Source: Oscillospiraceae bacterium
GTDB taxonomy: Bacteria; Bacillota; Clostridia; Oscillospirales; Oscillospiraceae
Direction: 5' to 3'
DNA: 33,953 bases
NCBI GenBank assembly: GCA_031270395.1
Contig: JAISXU010000091.1
Location: 1 to 33,953 of the forward strand
The translations under genes were made by a program, and so were the position numbers. The notes beneath the pieces are model-generated. The model did no database searches and had not been told where the DNA came from. It was given only the letters and a program-made list of their open reading frames with translations. Below are positions 1-8,418 of this stretch, piece after piece. Every line of letters begins with the position of its first letter. The first letter of the stretch is position 1.

Positions 1-545
<545 letters not shown>

Positions 546-569
546 TCCGGCGTCCGCGCCCGGGAAAAA

Positions 570-1151
570 TCACTCATCCGGAAACAGCGCGTCTACTACC
601 GATTCGACGTAGGCGCGCTGCCCGGCGGGGGCGCGCATGTCGGCGCCCGCGAACGCGTCGAACAGTCCCGGAAACGCCGCGTAATAGAGCAGAACAGACG
701 ATATGAGCTGGATCAGCAACCGACGCGCCTCGGGCTCTTCCAACCCGCGCCGCTTCCTGAGTATCTCGGCGAGCATTCTGTCGAGGAACACGGTCATCCT
801 GGTCAGAGCGGGCGAGTCGTAGTTGTTGTTTACAAACATCTCGTAAAAGTGCGCCTGTGATATTCTGGGGAATTTCACTGCGCCGGCGGCCAGATGGCAC
901 AGTATTTCCAGAAGCTGCGCGCGCAGCGGCCACTCCTCGGTATACCGGAAATCCTCCCAGCGGAACGCGTTATCGAGGGTTATGGCCATCACGCGGTCGA
1001 TCAGGGCGCTTTTCGAACGGAAATAGTAGTTGACGGCGGCGCTGTTGATGCCCGCCAGCTCGCTTATTTTGCGTATGGTCGTCCCCCGGACGCCAAATTC
1101 TTCCAGACAGGCGATGGTCACGTCGATGATTTTTTCCTCAATTGCTCCCAT
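570..1151 (-). CDS. TetR/AcrR-family transcriptional regulator
   Basis: The 193-residue protein has the standard TetR layout. An N-terminal three-helix DNA-binding domain covers about residues 1-55, with the recognition region GVRGTTIRKISELAG followed by the conserved NYYFRSKSALI stretch. An all-helical ligand-binding and dimerisation domain follows. The inducer cannot be predicted. The gene is divergent from two short-chain dehydrogenase genes, the usual arrangement for a local repressor. An inverted repeat in the dehydrogenase promoter is the candidate operator. The ATG start at 1149-1151 is followed directly by the family N-terminus. A GGAG lies about 12 bases upstream, so ribosome binding is only moderate. 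Confidence 0.93.
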   Translation of the reverse strand: MGAIEEKIIDVTIACLEEFGVRGTTIRKISELAGINSAAVNYYFRSKSALIDRVMAITLDNAFRWEDFRYTEEWPLRAQLLEILCHLAAGAVKFPRISQAHFYEMFVNNNYDSPALTRMTVFLDRMLAEILRKRRGLEEPEARRLLIQLISSVLLYYAAFPGLFDAFAGADMRAPAGQRAYVESVVDALFPDE

Positions 1152-1201
1152 CCGCCGTCAGGCTCCATTCTAAAAGGTTATTTGCGTGTTGACGCGGATA
1201 C

Positions 1202-1230
1202 AGCATAACAAATCTAAAAAGCTATGTCAA
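1202..1230 (-). promoter_or_regulatory. Promoter of the tetR-type gene
   Basis: Read on the minus strand, TTGACA (1225-1230) is followed after 17 bases by TATGCT (1202-1207), about 50 bases before the ATG. This is a good sigma-A type promoter. It lies about 85 bp from the divergent dehydrogenase promoter. Confidence 0.75.
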
Positions 1231-1314
1231 ACGGTCAGGGCGCTTCAACACGTACCGGAGCGGAAAATTTAATGTATTTTATATGACGATTTAATCAATA
1301 ATTAAAACAAGCGT

Positions 1315-1343
1315 TTGACTTATCCCTGCGGATGTTATAGAAT
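1315..1343 (+). promoter_or_regulatory. Promoter of the dehydrogenase pair, overlapped by an inverted repeat
   Basis: TTGACT (1315-1320), a 17-base spacer and TAGAAT (1338-1343) form a good sigma-A promoter. A perfect 11-bp inverted repeat, ATCCCTGCGGA at 1322-1332 and its complement at 1347-1357, brackets the -10 element and is followed by TTTT. Its position suits an operator for the divergent TetR protein. It also resembles a small terminator hairpin, but nothing upstream on this strand needs terminating. Confidence 0.7.
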
Positions 1344-1437
1344 ACCTCCGCAGGGATTTTTACCATTATGCTCACATCCCATACCGCTGAGCGGCGCAAG
1401 GCCGCGGCGCGGCGATCGGCGTACTGGAGGGATTTTT

Positions 1438-2295
1438 TTGAAGCGGTGGTTCATGGTCACGGGCGCCGCCGGAGGGCTCGGCAGATCGTTATGCGTCGCC
1501 TGCGCGCGCAGGGGATACGCCCTGTACATGACCGACGTGTCCGCGCGGCGGCTGGACGCGCTGGCGGCGGGGCTGCGCGGCGCTTACGGCGCCGAGACGC
1601 GCTCCTCCGTGTGCGATATGACGGACGCGCCGTCGCGTGACGCGCTGTACGTGGAGATAGCGCGCTCGGGTATCCGTTTCTCCGGGCTTATCAACGCCGC
1701 CGGCGTGGATAAAGAGGGTGCGTTTGACTCGCTCGGGCTGGAGGACATACGGACGATCATGCAGCTCGACATGTGCTCCGTCGCAGAGAATATCAGGAGC
1801 ATCCTGCCGTACCGCAGGGAGAGTGAGCTGTTTACAATTATAAATGTGGCCAGTCAGGCGGCGTTTCAGCCGATGCCGTACAAGGCGCTGTACGCGGCGG
1901 GCAAGCGGTTTTTACTGCAATTATCGCTGGCGCTCCGGGAGGAGCTGCGCGACAGCGGGGTGTACGTCGCCGCGCTGTGTCCGAGCGGTATGCCGACGAC
2001 ACCGGAGTGTATTGAGGCGATAGGCGCTCAGGGTTTCATAGGCGCGCTGACGGCGCGCAATACCGGCGATGTTGCGGAGGCGGCGCTCCGCGGCGCGCTG
2101 CGGGGACGCGCGGTGATCGTTCCCGGGGCGGCGAACCGCCTGATATGGGCGCTGTCCGCGCTGACGCCGCAGACGTGGTCCGCCCGCTATGTGGGCCGCC
2201 GTTGGGGCAGGGCTTTGGCGTACAGAGCGGCGTCGGGGCCGGCGGCAATCCCGCTTCCCGCTCCGGCGCTGTCCCGCGGGGCGAGCGCGTCATGA
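1438..2295 (+). CDS. Short-chain dehydrogenase/reductase (SDR), first of a pair
   Basis: The 285-residue classical SDR has the Rossmann motif TGAAGGLG at residues 8-15. An Asp in MTDVSARRL at the end of the second strand suggests NAD(H). The INAAG motif, Ser139 and the catalytic pair Tyr152/Lys156 in YAAGK are all present. The substrate is unknown. The chosen TTG start has a GGAGG seven bases upstream (1426-1430). An upstream in-frame ATG at 1453 would lack a ribosome site, and a longer frame reaches back into the promoter. The stop overlaps the next start as ATGA, so the two dehydrogenases are translationally coupled. The pair may form one pathway controlled by the divergent TetR regulator. 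Confidence 0.9.
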   Translation: MKRWFMVTGAAGGLGRSLCVACARRGYALYMTDVSARRLDALAAGLRGAYGAETRSSVCDMTDAPSRDALYVEIARSGIRFSGLINAAGVDKEGAFDSLGLEDIRTIMQLDMCSVAENIRSILPYRRESELFTIINVASQAAFQPMPYKALYAAGKRFLLQLSLALREELRDSGVYVAALCPSGMPTTPECIEAIGAQGFIGALTARNTGDVAEAALRGALRGRAVIVPGAANRLIWALSALTPQTWSARYVGRRWGRALAYRAASGPAAIPLPAPALSRGASAS

Positions 2296-3152
2296 CGGAT
2301 ACGACGGCCGTCGTGACGGGGGCGACAAGCGGCATCGGCCTGGCGGCGGCGCGTCTGCTCGCGGAGAAGGGCGTATATGTGCTCGGCGTCGGACGCGACG
2401 CGCGGCGCTGCGGTCAGGCGGAGTATTCGATACGCGCCGCGTGTCCCCAAGCGCGGATCGAATATGTCACGGGCGAGCTCGGCGGCGTCGGTTCGGTGAG
2501 GGAGCTCGCCGCCGAGCTCGCCGACAGAGTAGAGAGGACGGGCGGCGGCAAGCTGGACATTCTGGCGCACGTCGCCGGAGCGGTGTCCACGTGGCGTATG
2601 CAGACGGATGAGGCGTATGAGATGCAGTTCGCGGTAAACCATCTTGCGCCGTTTATGCTGACGGGCGAGCTCATGCCGCTGCTGAGGCGCTCCGGCGGTG
2701 CGAGAGTGCTGGCCGTCAGCTCCGGCTCGCATTACCGCGCCCGTATCCGATGGGACGACGTAATGATGCACCGCCGCTACCGCTGTCTGGCCGCGTACGG
2801 GCAGTCCAAGCTGTGCAACATCCTGTTTATAGCCGAGCTGGCGCGGCGGGAGTCGGACTCCGGGCTGTCGGCTTACGCGTTTGACCCCGGGCTTGTGAAT
2901 ACCGACATCGGGCTGAAGGGGACGCGCGGGCTCGAAAAATTCGTCTGGGAGAGACGCAAAAAGCGCGGCAGGCCGCCGGAGGTCCCGGCCGCGTATCTGG
3001 CCGAGCTCGTCACGGCGCCCGAATACGCCGGACGCAGCGGTCTGTACTGGAAAGACGGCCGCGTCAAGACTCCGAGCCGTCGGGCCCGCGATCCGCGCGC
3101 TCAGCGGCGGCTGTGGGCGCTCTCGGAGGAGCTGTGCGGGACAGTCGGGTGA
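2292..3152 (+). CDS. Short-chain dehydrogenase/reductase (SDR), second of a pair
   Basis: The 286-residue SDR has TGATSGIG at residues 9-16 and a GVGRDARR segment after the second strand, whose Arg favours NADP(H). A variant AHVAGA replaces NNAG, and the catalytic motif is YGQSK (Tyr169, Lys173). The overall pattern resembles the retinol-dehydrogenase/protochlorophyllide-reductase-like branch of SDRs, but this does not fix a substrate. The ATG start overlaps the stop of the preceding gene by four bases. The gene ends 37 bp from the convergent mnmG. The different cofactor predictions for the two dehydrogenases suggest an oxidation and a reduction step on related substrates; that is inference. 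Confidence 0.9.
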   Translation: MTDTTAVVTGATSGIGLAAARLLAEKGVYVLGVGRDARRCGQAEYSIRAACPQARIEYVTGELGGVGSVRELAAELADRVERTGGGKLDILAHVAGAVSTWRMQTDEAYEMQFAVNHLAPFMLTGELMPLLRRSGGARVLAVSSGSHYRARIRWDDVMMHRRYRCLAAYGQSKLCNILFIAELARRESDSGLSAYAFDPGLVNTDIGLKGTRGLEKFVWERRKKRGRPPEVPAAYLAELVTAPEYAGRSGLYWKDGRVKTPSRRARDPRAQRRLWALSEELCGTVG

Positions 3153-3189
3153 AGTCCCTGTCTCACCGCGCCCCTCCCGCGAGGCCCGC

Positions 3190-5058
3190 TCATAGACCGC
3201 TCAGATATATCATCAGCGCGGCGACGTCGGCCGGCGACACGCCCGGAACGCGGGCGGCCTGTCCGAGACTGTGCGGACGCGCGGCGGAGAGCTTCTGGCG
3301 CGCCTCGACGCGCAGTCCGTTCAGCGAGCCGTAGTCGAGAGTCTCCGGCAGAATATGCGACTCCAGCTTCCGCATTTCCTCCAGCTCGCGCTCCTGACGC
3401 TTTATATACCCGGCGTACTTAACAGTTATCTCGATCTGCTCGGCCACATCGCGCCCGAGCTCCGGGCGAGCGCCGTCAAACCGCCGGAGGTCGCCGTAAC
3501 CCACCTTAGGGCGGCGCAGGAGCGACGCCAGACTGACGCCGGAGGACGCAGGCGCGGATCCGAGCGACGCCAACAGCTCGTTGAGCTCCGGCGACGGAGC
3601 GATATATGTGCTTTCGAGGCGCGCGCTCTCACGGCTGACGGCGTCGTATTTCGTGAGCACGCGAGCGTACCGCTCGTCCGGTGTCAGCCCCGCGCGGCGC
3701 GCTATGTGGCAAAGCCGTATATCGGCGTTATCCTGCCTGTGCAGCAGTCTGTACTCGGATCGCGACGTCATTACGCGGTACGGCTCCTCCGTACCCTTCG
3801 TGACAAGATCGTCTATCATCACGCCGATATATCCGTCGCCGCGCCGTATTACCATGGGCTCCTCCCCGCGGATCCTAAGCGCCGCGTTGACGCCCGCCAC
3901 AAGGCCCTGCGCCGCCGCTTCCTCATATCCGGACGTCCCGTTGAACTGCCCCGCGCCGTACAGCCCGGATATTTTTTTCGTCTCGAGCGTCTGCCGGAGC
4001 TCCAGCGGATTTATGCAGTCATATTCGATAGCGTACGCAAACCTCATTATCTCCGCGTTCTCCAGGCCGCGAACCGTACGGAGCATCGCCGTCTGCACAT
4101 CCTCCGGCATGGACGACGAAAAGCCCTGTACGTACATCTCTTGCGTATCGACGCCCGTAGGCTCGATGAAAAGCTGGTGCCTCTGTTTGTCCGCGAAGCG
4201 CACGACCTTATCCTCTATTGACGGACAGTAGCGCGGCCCGACGCCCTCGATAACGCCGGAATACAGCGGGCTCCGGTGCAGATTCGCGCGTATTATTTCG
4301 TGTGTGCGCGCGTTCGTGTACGTGAGGTGACACACGGCGCGGTTTCGCGGCGTCCCGGCGGTCTCAAACGAGAATGGGACGGGCTCGTCGTCGCCCGGTT
4401 GGAGCTCCATCCTCGTGAAATCAAGGCTGCGGGCGTTCACGCGCGGCGGAGTGCCAGTCTTGAAGCGGCGCATGTCGAAGCCCAGCTCCCGCAGCCGGGC
4501 GCCGAGACGCGTCGCGGCGAACATCCCGTCCGGGCCACCCTCCCGCACAGTGTCGCCGACGACGGTTCTGCCGGACAGATACGTCCCGGAGCATATGATC
4601 ACGGCGCGCGCGCGGTAGACGGCGCCCGTGTAAGTTTTGACAAACTCGACGGCGCCGTCCGACGCCCCTATATCGACGATCTCCGCCTGACGCAGCGTGA
4701 GCCCCTCCTGACGCTCGAGCTCGCGCTTCATTATCTTCTGATATTCGCGCCTGTCCGCCTGCGCCCGCAGCGAATGTACGGCGGGCCCCTTGCCGCGGTT
4801 GAGCATCCTGTACTGTATGCATGCCTCGTCGGCGGCGCGGGCCATCTGCCCGCCGAGCGCGTCGATCTCGCGCACAAGGTGTCCCTTACCCGTGCCGCCG
4901 ATCGCCGGGTTGCACGGCATATTGCCCACGGCGTCAAGGTTTATGGTGAAGCACACCGTTCGTGCGCCGAGACGCGCGGCGGCAAGCGCGGCCTCGATAC
5001 CCGCGTGGCCCGCGCCTATGACCGCTACGTCAAACTCCCCCGCGTCGTAATCTGTCAT
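3190..5058 (-). CDS. mnmG: tRNA uridine-5-carboxymethylaminomethyl modification enzyme MnmG (GidA)
   Basis: The 622-residue protein has the usual family length. With MnmE it adds the carboxymethylaminomethyl group to wobble U34 of certain tRNAs, using FAD, NADH and a folate. The FAD-binding motif GAGHAG is at residues 15-20. The family blocks [22 protein letters not shown] and YCPSIEDK are present, and the C-terminal helical domain that contacts MnmE is complete. In many Firmicutes the gene sits in mnmE-mnmG-rsmG near the origin; here neither partner is adjacent. It is convergent with the dehydrogenase pair. No strong ribosome site precedes the ATG. Confidence 0.97.
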   Translation of the reverse strand: MTDYDAGEFDVAVIGAGHAGIEAALAAARLGARTVCFTINLDAVGNMPCNPAIGGTGKGHLVREIDALGGQMARAADEACIQYRMLNRGKGPAVHSLRAQADRREYQKIMKRELERQEGLTLRQAEIVDIGASDGAVEFVKTYTGAVYRARAVIICSGTYLSGRTVVGDTVREGGPDGMFAATRLGARLRELGFDMRRFKTGTPPRVNARSLDFTRMELQPGDDEPVPFSFETAGTPRNRAVCHLTYTNARTHEIIRANLHRSPLYSGVIEGVGPRYCPSIEDKVVRFADKQRHQLFIEPTGVDTQEMYVQGFSSSMPEDVQTAMLRTVRGLENAEIMRFAYAIEYDCINPLELRQTLETKKISGLYGAGQFNGTSGYEEAAAQGLVAGVNAALRIRGEEPMVIRRGDGYIGVMIDDLVTKGTEEPYRVMTSRSEYRLLHRQDNADIRLCHIARRAGLTPDERYARVLTKYDAVSRESARLESTYIAPSPELNELLASLGSAPASSGVSLASLLRRPKVGYGDLRRFDGARPELGRDVAEQIEITVKYAGYIKRQERELEEMRKLESHILPETLDYGSLNGLRVEARQKLSAARPHSLGQAARVPGVSPADVAALMIYLSGL

Positions 5059-5371
5059 TTAAGTAACGCCGCGCCCGCGGCGCGCCTCCCCACTCATAAA
5101 ATGCCGGACGACGCCTCTCCCGTTGAACGGTTCAGGCATGGGAGCGTATAGACCTCAATTCCCCTGAACATGCTGATTACCGACATGACCAGCCCCCGCC
5201 TTTCAAGCTGATATCTCGCGCAATAGAGGTTTTGATATGCACGGAACGCATGGCGAGCTTCCGCCCCAGACGCCGCTGTAACCTCCGTGATAATAGTCGT
5301 AACGATTGCCATGTATTTGTTTTGTTCAATGGCGTATGCTGTGTTCGTTGATGACCTTACAGTATCAGAGG
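5059..5371. other. Intergenic stretch between mnmG and the hicB-like gene
   Basis: No convincing gene was found. One minus-strand frame at 5094-5312 could encode 72 residues, but it has no ribosome site and matches no family I recognise. Base composition falls toward the hicB side. The left copy of an imperfect flanking repeat (5320-5335) lies here. Confidence 0.5.
5320..5335 (+). repeat. Left copy of imperfect direct repeat flanking the hicB-cobQ block
   Basis: TTTTGTTCAATGGCGT here recurs at 7584-7606, where a 7-base duplication interrupts it (TTTTGTTCAATG then AACAATGGCGT). The two copies bracket the hicB-like gene and cobQ. Confidence 0.5.
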
Positions 5372-5665
5372 TTAGCGAGCGAGCTTGTAGAGGCAGTATT
5401 GGTTCAGACTGACGCCCTGTTCCTTTGCTATCTCAATAAGTTGGGCGTGTAACTCTCTCGGCACGCGCAATAAGATTTTCCCGCTGAACTCGCGTCTGGC
5501 TATAATACTGTCAAGGGTGGTTCCTTCGTCGTTTGGATCATGCTCAGCGTCGAGCTCCGCCAGCAGTTTGCGGTCAATTTCATCGGGTTCGGCAACCGGA
5601 ATAGCGACCAGATTTTTTGTGAAGGCGTCGTTCAAACTAACCATCTCCTCATTTATAAGCGTCAC
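5372..5665 (-). CDS. HicB-family antitoxin-like protein, no partner toxin seen
   Basis: The product is up to 97 residues. Its C-terminal 45 residues carry the ribbon-helix-helix pattern of HicB-type antitoxins: a Gly-Lys-Ile-Leu-Leu-Arg-Val-Pro strand, the helix LHAQLIEIAKEQGVSLNQY, then a short tail. The N-terminal part is acidic and variable, as in the family. A HicA toxin would be a small basic double-stranded-RNA-binding-type protein of about 60 residues, and none is adjacent, so this is an orphan or a regulator. The start is uncertain. GTG at 5663-5665 gives 97 residues, but GAGGAG lies nine bases before an in-frame TTG at 5633-5635. A promoter with a palindromic operator lies upstream. 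Confidence 0.75.
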   Translation of the reverse strand: MTLINEEMVSLNDAFTKNLVAIPVAEPDEIDRKLLAELDAEHDPNDEGTTLDSIIARREFSGKILLRVPRELHAQLIEIAKEQGVSLNQYCLYKLAR

Positions 5666-5704
5666 CGCGCGGTCCGATTCTTGTCACCGTCTTGCCCCTG
5701 TATC

Positions 5705-5733
5705 ATGCTATCATATGTGATAGCGTATGTCAA
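5705..5733 (-). promoter_or_regulatory. Promoter and palindromic operator of the hicB-like gene
   Basis: On the minus strand, TTGACA (5728-5733) and TAGCAT (5705-5710) are 17 bases apart. A perfect palindrome with 7-bp arms, GCTATCA and TGATAGC, separated by four bases, spans 5707-5724 and overlaps the -10 element and spacer. This is where a ribbon-helix-helix antitoxin would bind to repress itself; autoregulation is inference. Confidence 0.65.
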
Positions 5734-6093
5734 TAGTTTTCCTGCCACTTGCGCACTTGTGAAATGCGGTGTCCGAATCAAAATAATTTCGTATGTACCC
5801 ATTTACGCTCTCTCGTCCTTTTCGCCTGTGGCGAAAAGAATTTTTGCGGACGAAGTGCGCCCTCGTCGGAGCGAACTACACTGCACTGCACCGCCCTATG
5901 GGCGGTATCCGCTCCGTTGCGTTGCTCCTCCTCTCCAACACGAACCCACTTCGTTGGGCTTCGTTTCGGTTTTGGACGTGGGGGTTGGGACGCCGCCGGA
6001 GATATGCCAACAAGAATCATTTGCCATGCCATGCTTGCCGGAGCGCCAAAAATCAGTTATCATAGCAGAAGCTATAAACAAAGGCGGTGTGAC
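5734..6093. other. Gene-free stretch upstream of cobQ, rich in small hairpins
   Basis: The cobQ frame runs open through this segment, but the translation is Cys/Arg/Ser-rich and unlike any protein, so I treat it as non-coding. It holds a hairpin at 5813-5853 (inner arms TTTTCGCC/GGCGAAAA, outer arms TCGTCC/GGACGA), a hairpin at 5891-5905 (CCGCCC/GGGCGG) and further short inverted repeats near 5940-5960. No B12-box motif of a cobalamin riboswitch was recognised. Confidence 0.55.
5782..5833 (+). repeat. Dispersed intergenic repeat, copy 1
   Basis: This 52-bp segment aligns without gaps to 18982-19033 with 46 identical positions by eye. The invariant core TTTCGCTC/TTACGCTC-x-TCGTCCTTTTCGCCTGTGGCG includes a hairpin arm pair. 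Both copies are intergenic and in the same orientation. Confidence 0.75.
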
Positions 6094-7596
6094 ATGGCAA
6101 AAGCGATAATGGTGCAAGGCACAATGTCAAACGCGGGCAAGAGCATCCTCGTGTCCGCGCTGTGCCGTATTTTTAAGCAGGACGGGTACAGGGTCGCGCC
6201 GTTCAAAAGCCAGAATATGGCGCTTAACAGCTTCATCACACGTGACGGTTTGGAGATGGGCCGCGCTCAGGTCACTCAGGCGGAAGCCGCCGGAGTCGAA
6301 CCGGACGTGCGCATGAACCCCATACTGTTGAAGCCCGTTCACGACCAGGGCTCGCAAGTCATTCTCCACGGCGAAGTGCTTGATACCATAACCGCTCGAA
6401 ACTACTACGCGATGAAGTCAAAGCTGAAGCCCGAGATAATGAAAGCGTACAATTCTCTTGCCTCGGCTTTCGACGTGATAGTGCTTGAGGGCGCGGGTTC
6501 CGCCGCGGAGCTAAACCTGTCAAAGGACGACTTCGTCAATATGGGTATGGCAAAAATGGCAAACGCGCCCGTGCTGCTTGTCGGGGACATTGACCACGGC
6601 GGCATATTCGCGCAGTTGTACGGGGCGGTGAAAATTCTCCCGAAAGACGAACACGACATGATAAAAGCCCTGATTGTAAATAAATTTCGCGGCGATATGG
6701 CGCTATTTGACGACGGGGTGAAAATACTGGAGAACATCTGCGGCAAGCCTGTCGCGGGAACAGTGCCGTATCTTGACGTTGACATAGACGATGAGGACAG
6801 CGTAGCGGAGCGAATGGCGCGCAAAAGTGATGCGGCCGTACTTGACATAGCGGTCATATTCCTGCCGCACATCTCCAATTTTACGGACTTTGCCGCACTC
6901 GAAGCCACGCCGGGCGTCAGAGTGCGTTATGTCAAAGAGTCGTACCGCCTGGGCAAACCTGATTTGGTAATTATTCCCGGGTCAAAAAGTACGATTTTCG
7001 ACTTGCTTCGTCTGCGGGAGTGCGGCATAGAGGCCGGAATCAAGCAGCTTGCACATCGCGGCGTACCCGTTATCGGCATATGCGGCGGCTATCAAATGCT
7101 CGGCGAGAGTATCAGCGATACCGCAAACACCGAGGGCGGCGGCTGCGTTGCGGGAATGGGTCTGCTGCCGGTCACGACCGAGTTTGCGGAAGAAAAGCAC
7201 CGCACACGCGTAACGGCAGCCGCGGCGAATACGGGCGGCATTCTCGCGCCGCTCACCGGGGCAAGGCTGGAGGGTTACGAGATTCATATGGGCGTGTCGG
7301 CACTCAAGGGCGACGCAAAGCCGCTGTTGACGCTCAGTAACGGTGCGCTTGACGGCTGTCAGCTTGGCAGCATATACGGCACGTATCTTCACGGCTTCTT
7401 CGACAGCGCGGAGTGCCGCGACAGAATACTTAACGCGCTTGCCGCGCACGCGGGCGTGTCGCTGGCTGATACGTCGTTTGATTTTGCCGCGTACAAGGAG
7501 CGCAATTATGACTTGCTTGCACAGGGTGTCCGTGACGCGCTTGATATGGACCTGATTTGCCGTATATTGGAGGAGGGCGTCAATTTTGTTCAATGA
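6094..7596 (+). CDS. cobQ: Cobyric acid synthase CobQ (glutamine-dependent amidotransferase)
   Basis: The 500-residue enzyme amidates four carboxylates of the corrin ring of adenosylcobyrinic acid a,c-diamide, using glutamine and ATP. The synthetase domain begins with the nucleotide loop GTMSNAGKS (residues 8-16) and contains SQNMALNS and GDIDHGGIFAQLYG. The class I glutaminase domain has GICGGYQMLG with nucleophile Cys330 and His433 in YLHGFFD. AAGGCGG lies about seven bases before the ATG at 6094; a longer upstream frame is not coding-like. No other cobalamin gene is nearby, which is unusual because cobQ normally sits in a cob/cbi cluster. With the HicB-like gene and flanking repeats this suggests an acquired block. 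Its codons look less GC-biased than those of its neighbours. Confidence 0.95.
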   Translation: MAKAIMVQGTMSNAGKSILVSALCRIFKQDGYRVAPFKSQNMALNSFITRDGLEMGRAQVTQAEAAGVEPDVRMNPILLKPVHDQGSQVILHGEVLDTITARNYYAMKSKLKPEIMKAYNSLASAFDVIVLEGAGSAAELNLSKDDFVNMGMAKMANAPVLLVGDIDHGGIFAQLYGAVKILPKDEHDMIKALIVNKFRGDMALFDDGVKILENICGKPVAGTVPYLDVDIDDEDSVAERMARKSDAAVLDIAVIFLPHISNFTDFAALEATPGVRVRYVKESYRLGKPDLVIIPGSKSTIFDLLRLRECGIEAGIKQLAHRGVPVIGICGGYQMLGESISDTANTEGGGCVAGMGLLPVTTEFAEEKHRTRVTAAAANTGGILAPLTGARLEGYEIHMGVSALKGDAKPLLTLSNGALDGCQLGSIYGTYLHGFFDSAECRDRILNALAAHAGVSLADTSFDFAAYKERNYDLLAQGVRDALDMDLICRILEEGVNFVQ

Positions 7597-7606
7597 ACAA
7601 TGGCGT
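7584..7606 (+). repeat. Right copy of imperfect direct repeat flanking the hicB-cobQ block
   Basis: The segment overlaps the cobQ stop codon. It matches 5320-5335 apart from an internal 7-base duplication (CAATGAA/CAATG). The duplication also makes a small perfect inverted repeat, TTGTTCA/TGAACAA, at 7586-7600. Confidence 0.5.
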
Positions 7607-7734
7607 GTGTCAAAATAAGTGAGTAATTCCGCGAAATATGATGAAATCAACTAAAAAGATTCATTACGACGAGATAAATTGTAATATCACCACAAAACAG
7701 ATAAAAACAGCCTATTGAGCGGGGAATATCGAGT

Positions 7735-7763
7735 TTGACGTTCCCTGATGTTCGGACTATAAT
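7735..7763 (+). promoter_or_regulatory. Promoter of the ctsR-mcsA-clpC operon
   Basis: TTGACG (7735-7740), a 17-base spacer and a perfect TATAAT (7758-7763) form a near-consensus sigma-A promoter. Transcription should start near 7770, just before the CtsR operator. Confidence 0.88.
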
Positions 7764-7772
7764 TAGCTCATA

Positions 7773-7789
7773 GGTCAAAGATAGTCAAA
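7773..7789 (+). promoter_or_regulatory. CtsR operator (heptad direct repeat)
   Basis: GGTCAAA (7773-7779), three bases GAT, then AGTCAAA (7783-7789). This exactly fits the known CtsR consensus of two RGTCAAA heptads separated by NAN. It starts a few bases after the predicted transcription start, so bound CtsR would block initiation. A third partial GTCAGAG follows directly. The operon is thus autoregulated by heat or protein stress. Confidence 0.93.
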
Positions 7790-7952
7790 GTCAGAGTGGA
7801 AGGAGCAGCCGCGATTCATTCGCGGCAAGCGGGTCAGCGAGCGGTAAAGACCGCGAGCCGCGCCCGCAGGCGCGTTCCCCGTGCGTTAGCACGTGAGCGC
7901 GGCCGCGATTCACTCGCGGCAAGCGGAATAGTCATGGAGGAGGTGGCGCCAA
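7790..7952 (+). other. ctsR leader with duplicated hairpin
   Basis: About 160 bases separate the operator from the ctsR start. A 25-bp unit at 7808-7832 is repeated at 7902-7926 with one mismatch. Each unit forms a hairpin with arms CCGCGA and TCGCGG around a 5-base loop, followed by CAAGCGG. Between them are further GC-rich arms near 7850-7900. A strong ribosome site GGAGGAGGTGG ends the leader at 7937-7947. No T-run follows any hairpin, so transcription attenuation is not obvious. Confidence 0.7.
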
Positions 7953-8402
7953 TTGGGAATGAGCGACGTGATCGCCGGCTTTATCAACGACATGCTTCTT
8001 GAGACGGACGGCAGCGCGGAGCTCCGGCGCGCGGAGCTTGCGAACCGGTTCAACTGTGTGCCGAGTCAGATAAACTACGTTATATCGACGCGTTTTTCAC
8101 CTGAGCGCGGGTATATTGTGGAGAGCAGACGCGGCGGGGGCGGTTACATCAGGATCAGACGCATAAGCATGGAACCCAAGGAGCTAGTCATGCACACGGT
8201 AAACGCGATAGGCGAGCGGATAGACGTGAATACGGCGGCGGCGCTGATCGCAAATCTGCTTGACGGGCTGGCGATCGACGAACACACGGCGAACATGATA
8301 CTGGCGGCGACATGCGCGAACGCGCTCCGTCCGGCGGACGCGCCGGAACGCGAGGCGGTCAGGGCAAGCATAATAAAGCAGATGCTTATCAACATTATTT
8401 GA
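7953..8402 (+). CDS. ctsR: CtsR, repressor of class III heat-shock genes
   Basis: The 149-residue dimeric repressor binds the RGTCAAA heptad operator found in its own promoter. Residues 1-70 form the winged helix-turn-helix domain. The glycine-rich wing loop RRGGGGYIRI at residues 59-68 is the known DNA-contact and heat-sensing element, and it is fully conserved. The C-terminal four-helix domain (about 80-149) mediates dimerisation and Clp/McsB contact in Bacillus. The TTG start at 7953 lies eight bases after GGAGGAGGTGG; an ATG two codons later is possible. It heads the operon ctsR-mcsA-clpC. Confidence 0.97.
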   Translation: MGMSDVIAGFINDMLLETDGSAELRRAELANRFNCVPSQINYVISTRFSPERGYIVESRRGGGGYIRIRRISMEPKELVMHTVNAIGERIDVNTAAALIANLLDGLAIDEHTANMILAATCANALRPADAPEREAVRASIIKQMLINII

Positions 8403-8418
8403 TTGGGAGGATATGGAC

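Noticed and set aside
4276-5151. Long plus-strand frame opposite mnmG (291 codons)
   Set aside because: It is an antisense shadow in GC-rich coding DNA; the minus strand encodes a complete conserved MnmG.
5094-5312. 72-residue minus-strand open frame
   Set aside because: No ribosome site, no recognisable family, and composition not clearly coding; it could be a remnant, but I cannot support it.
5749-6093. Upstream extension of cobQ by 115 residues
   Set aside because: The extension is Cys/Arg/Ser-rich, runs through dispersed hairpin repeats and lacks homology; the ATG at 6094 gives the standard CobQ N-terminus with a ribosome site.
5734-6093. Cobalamin riboswitch ahead of cobQ
   Set aside because: I looked for the B12 box and its conserved flanks and did not find them on the plus strand.
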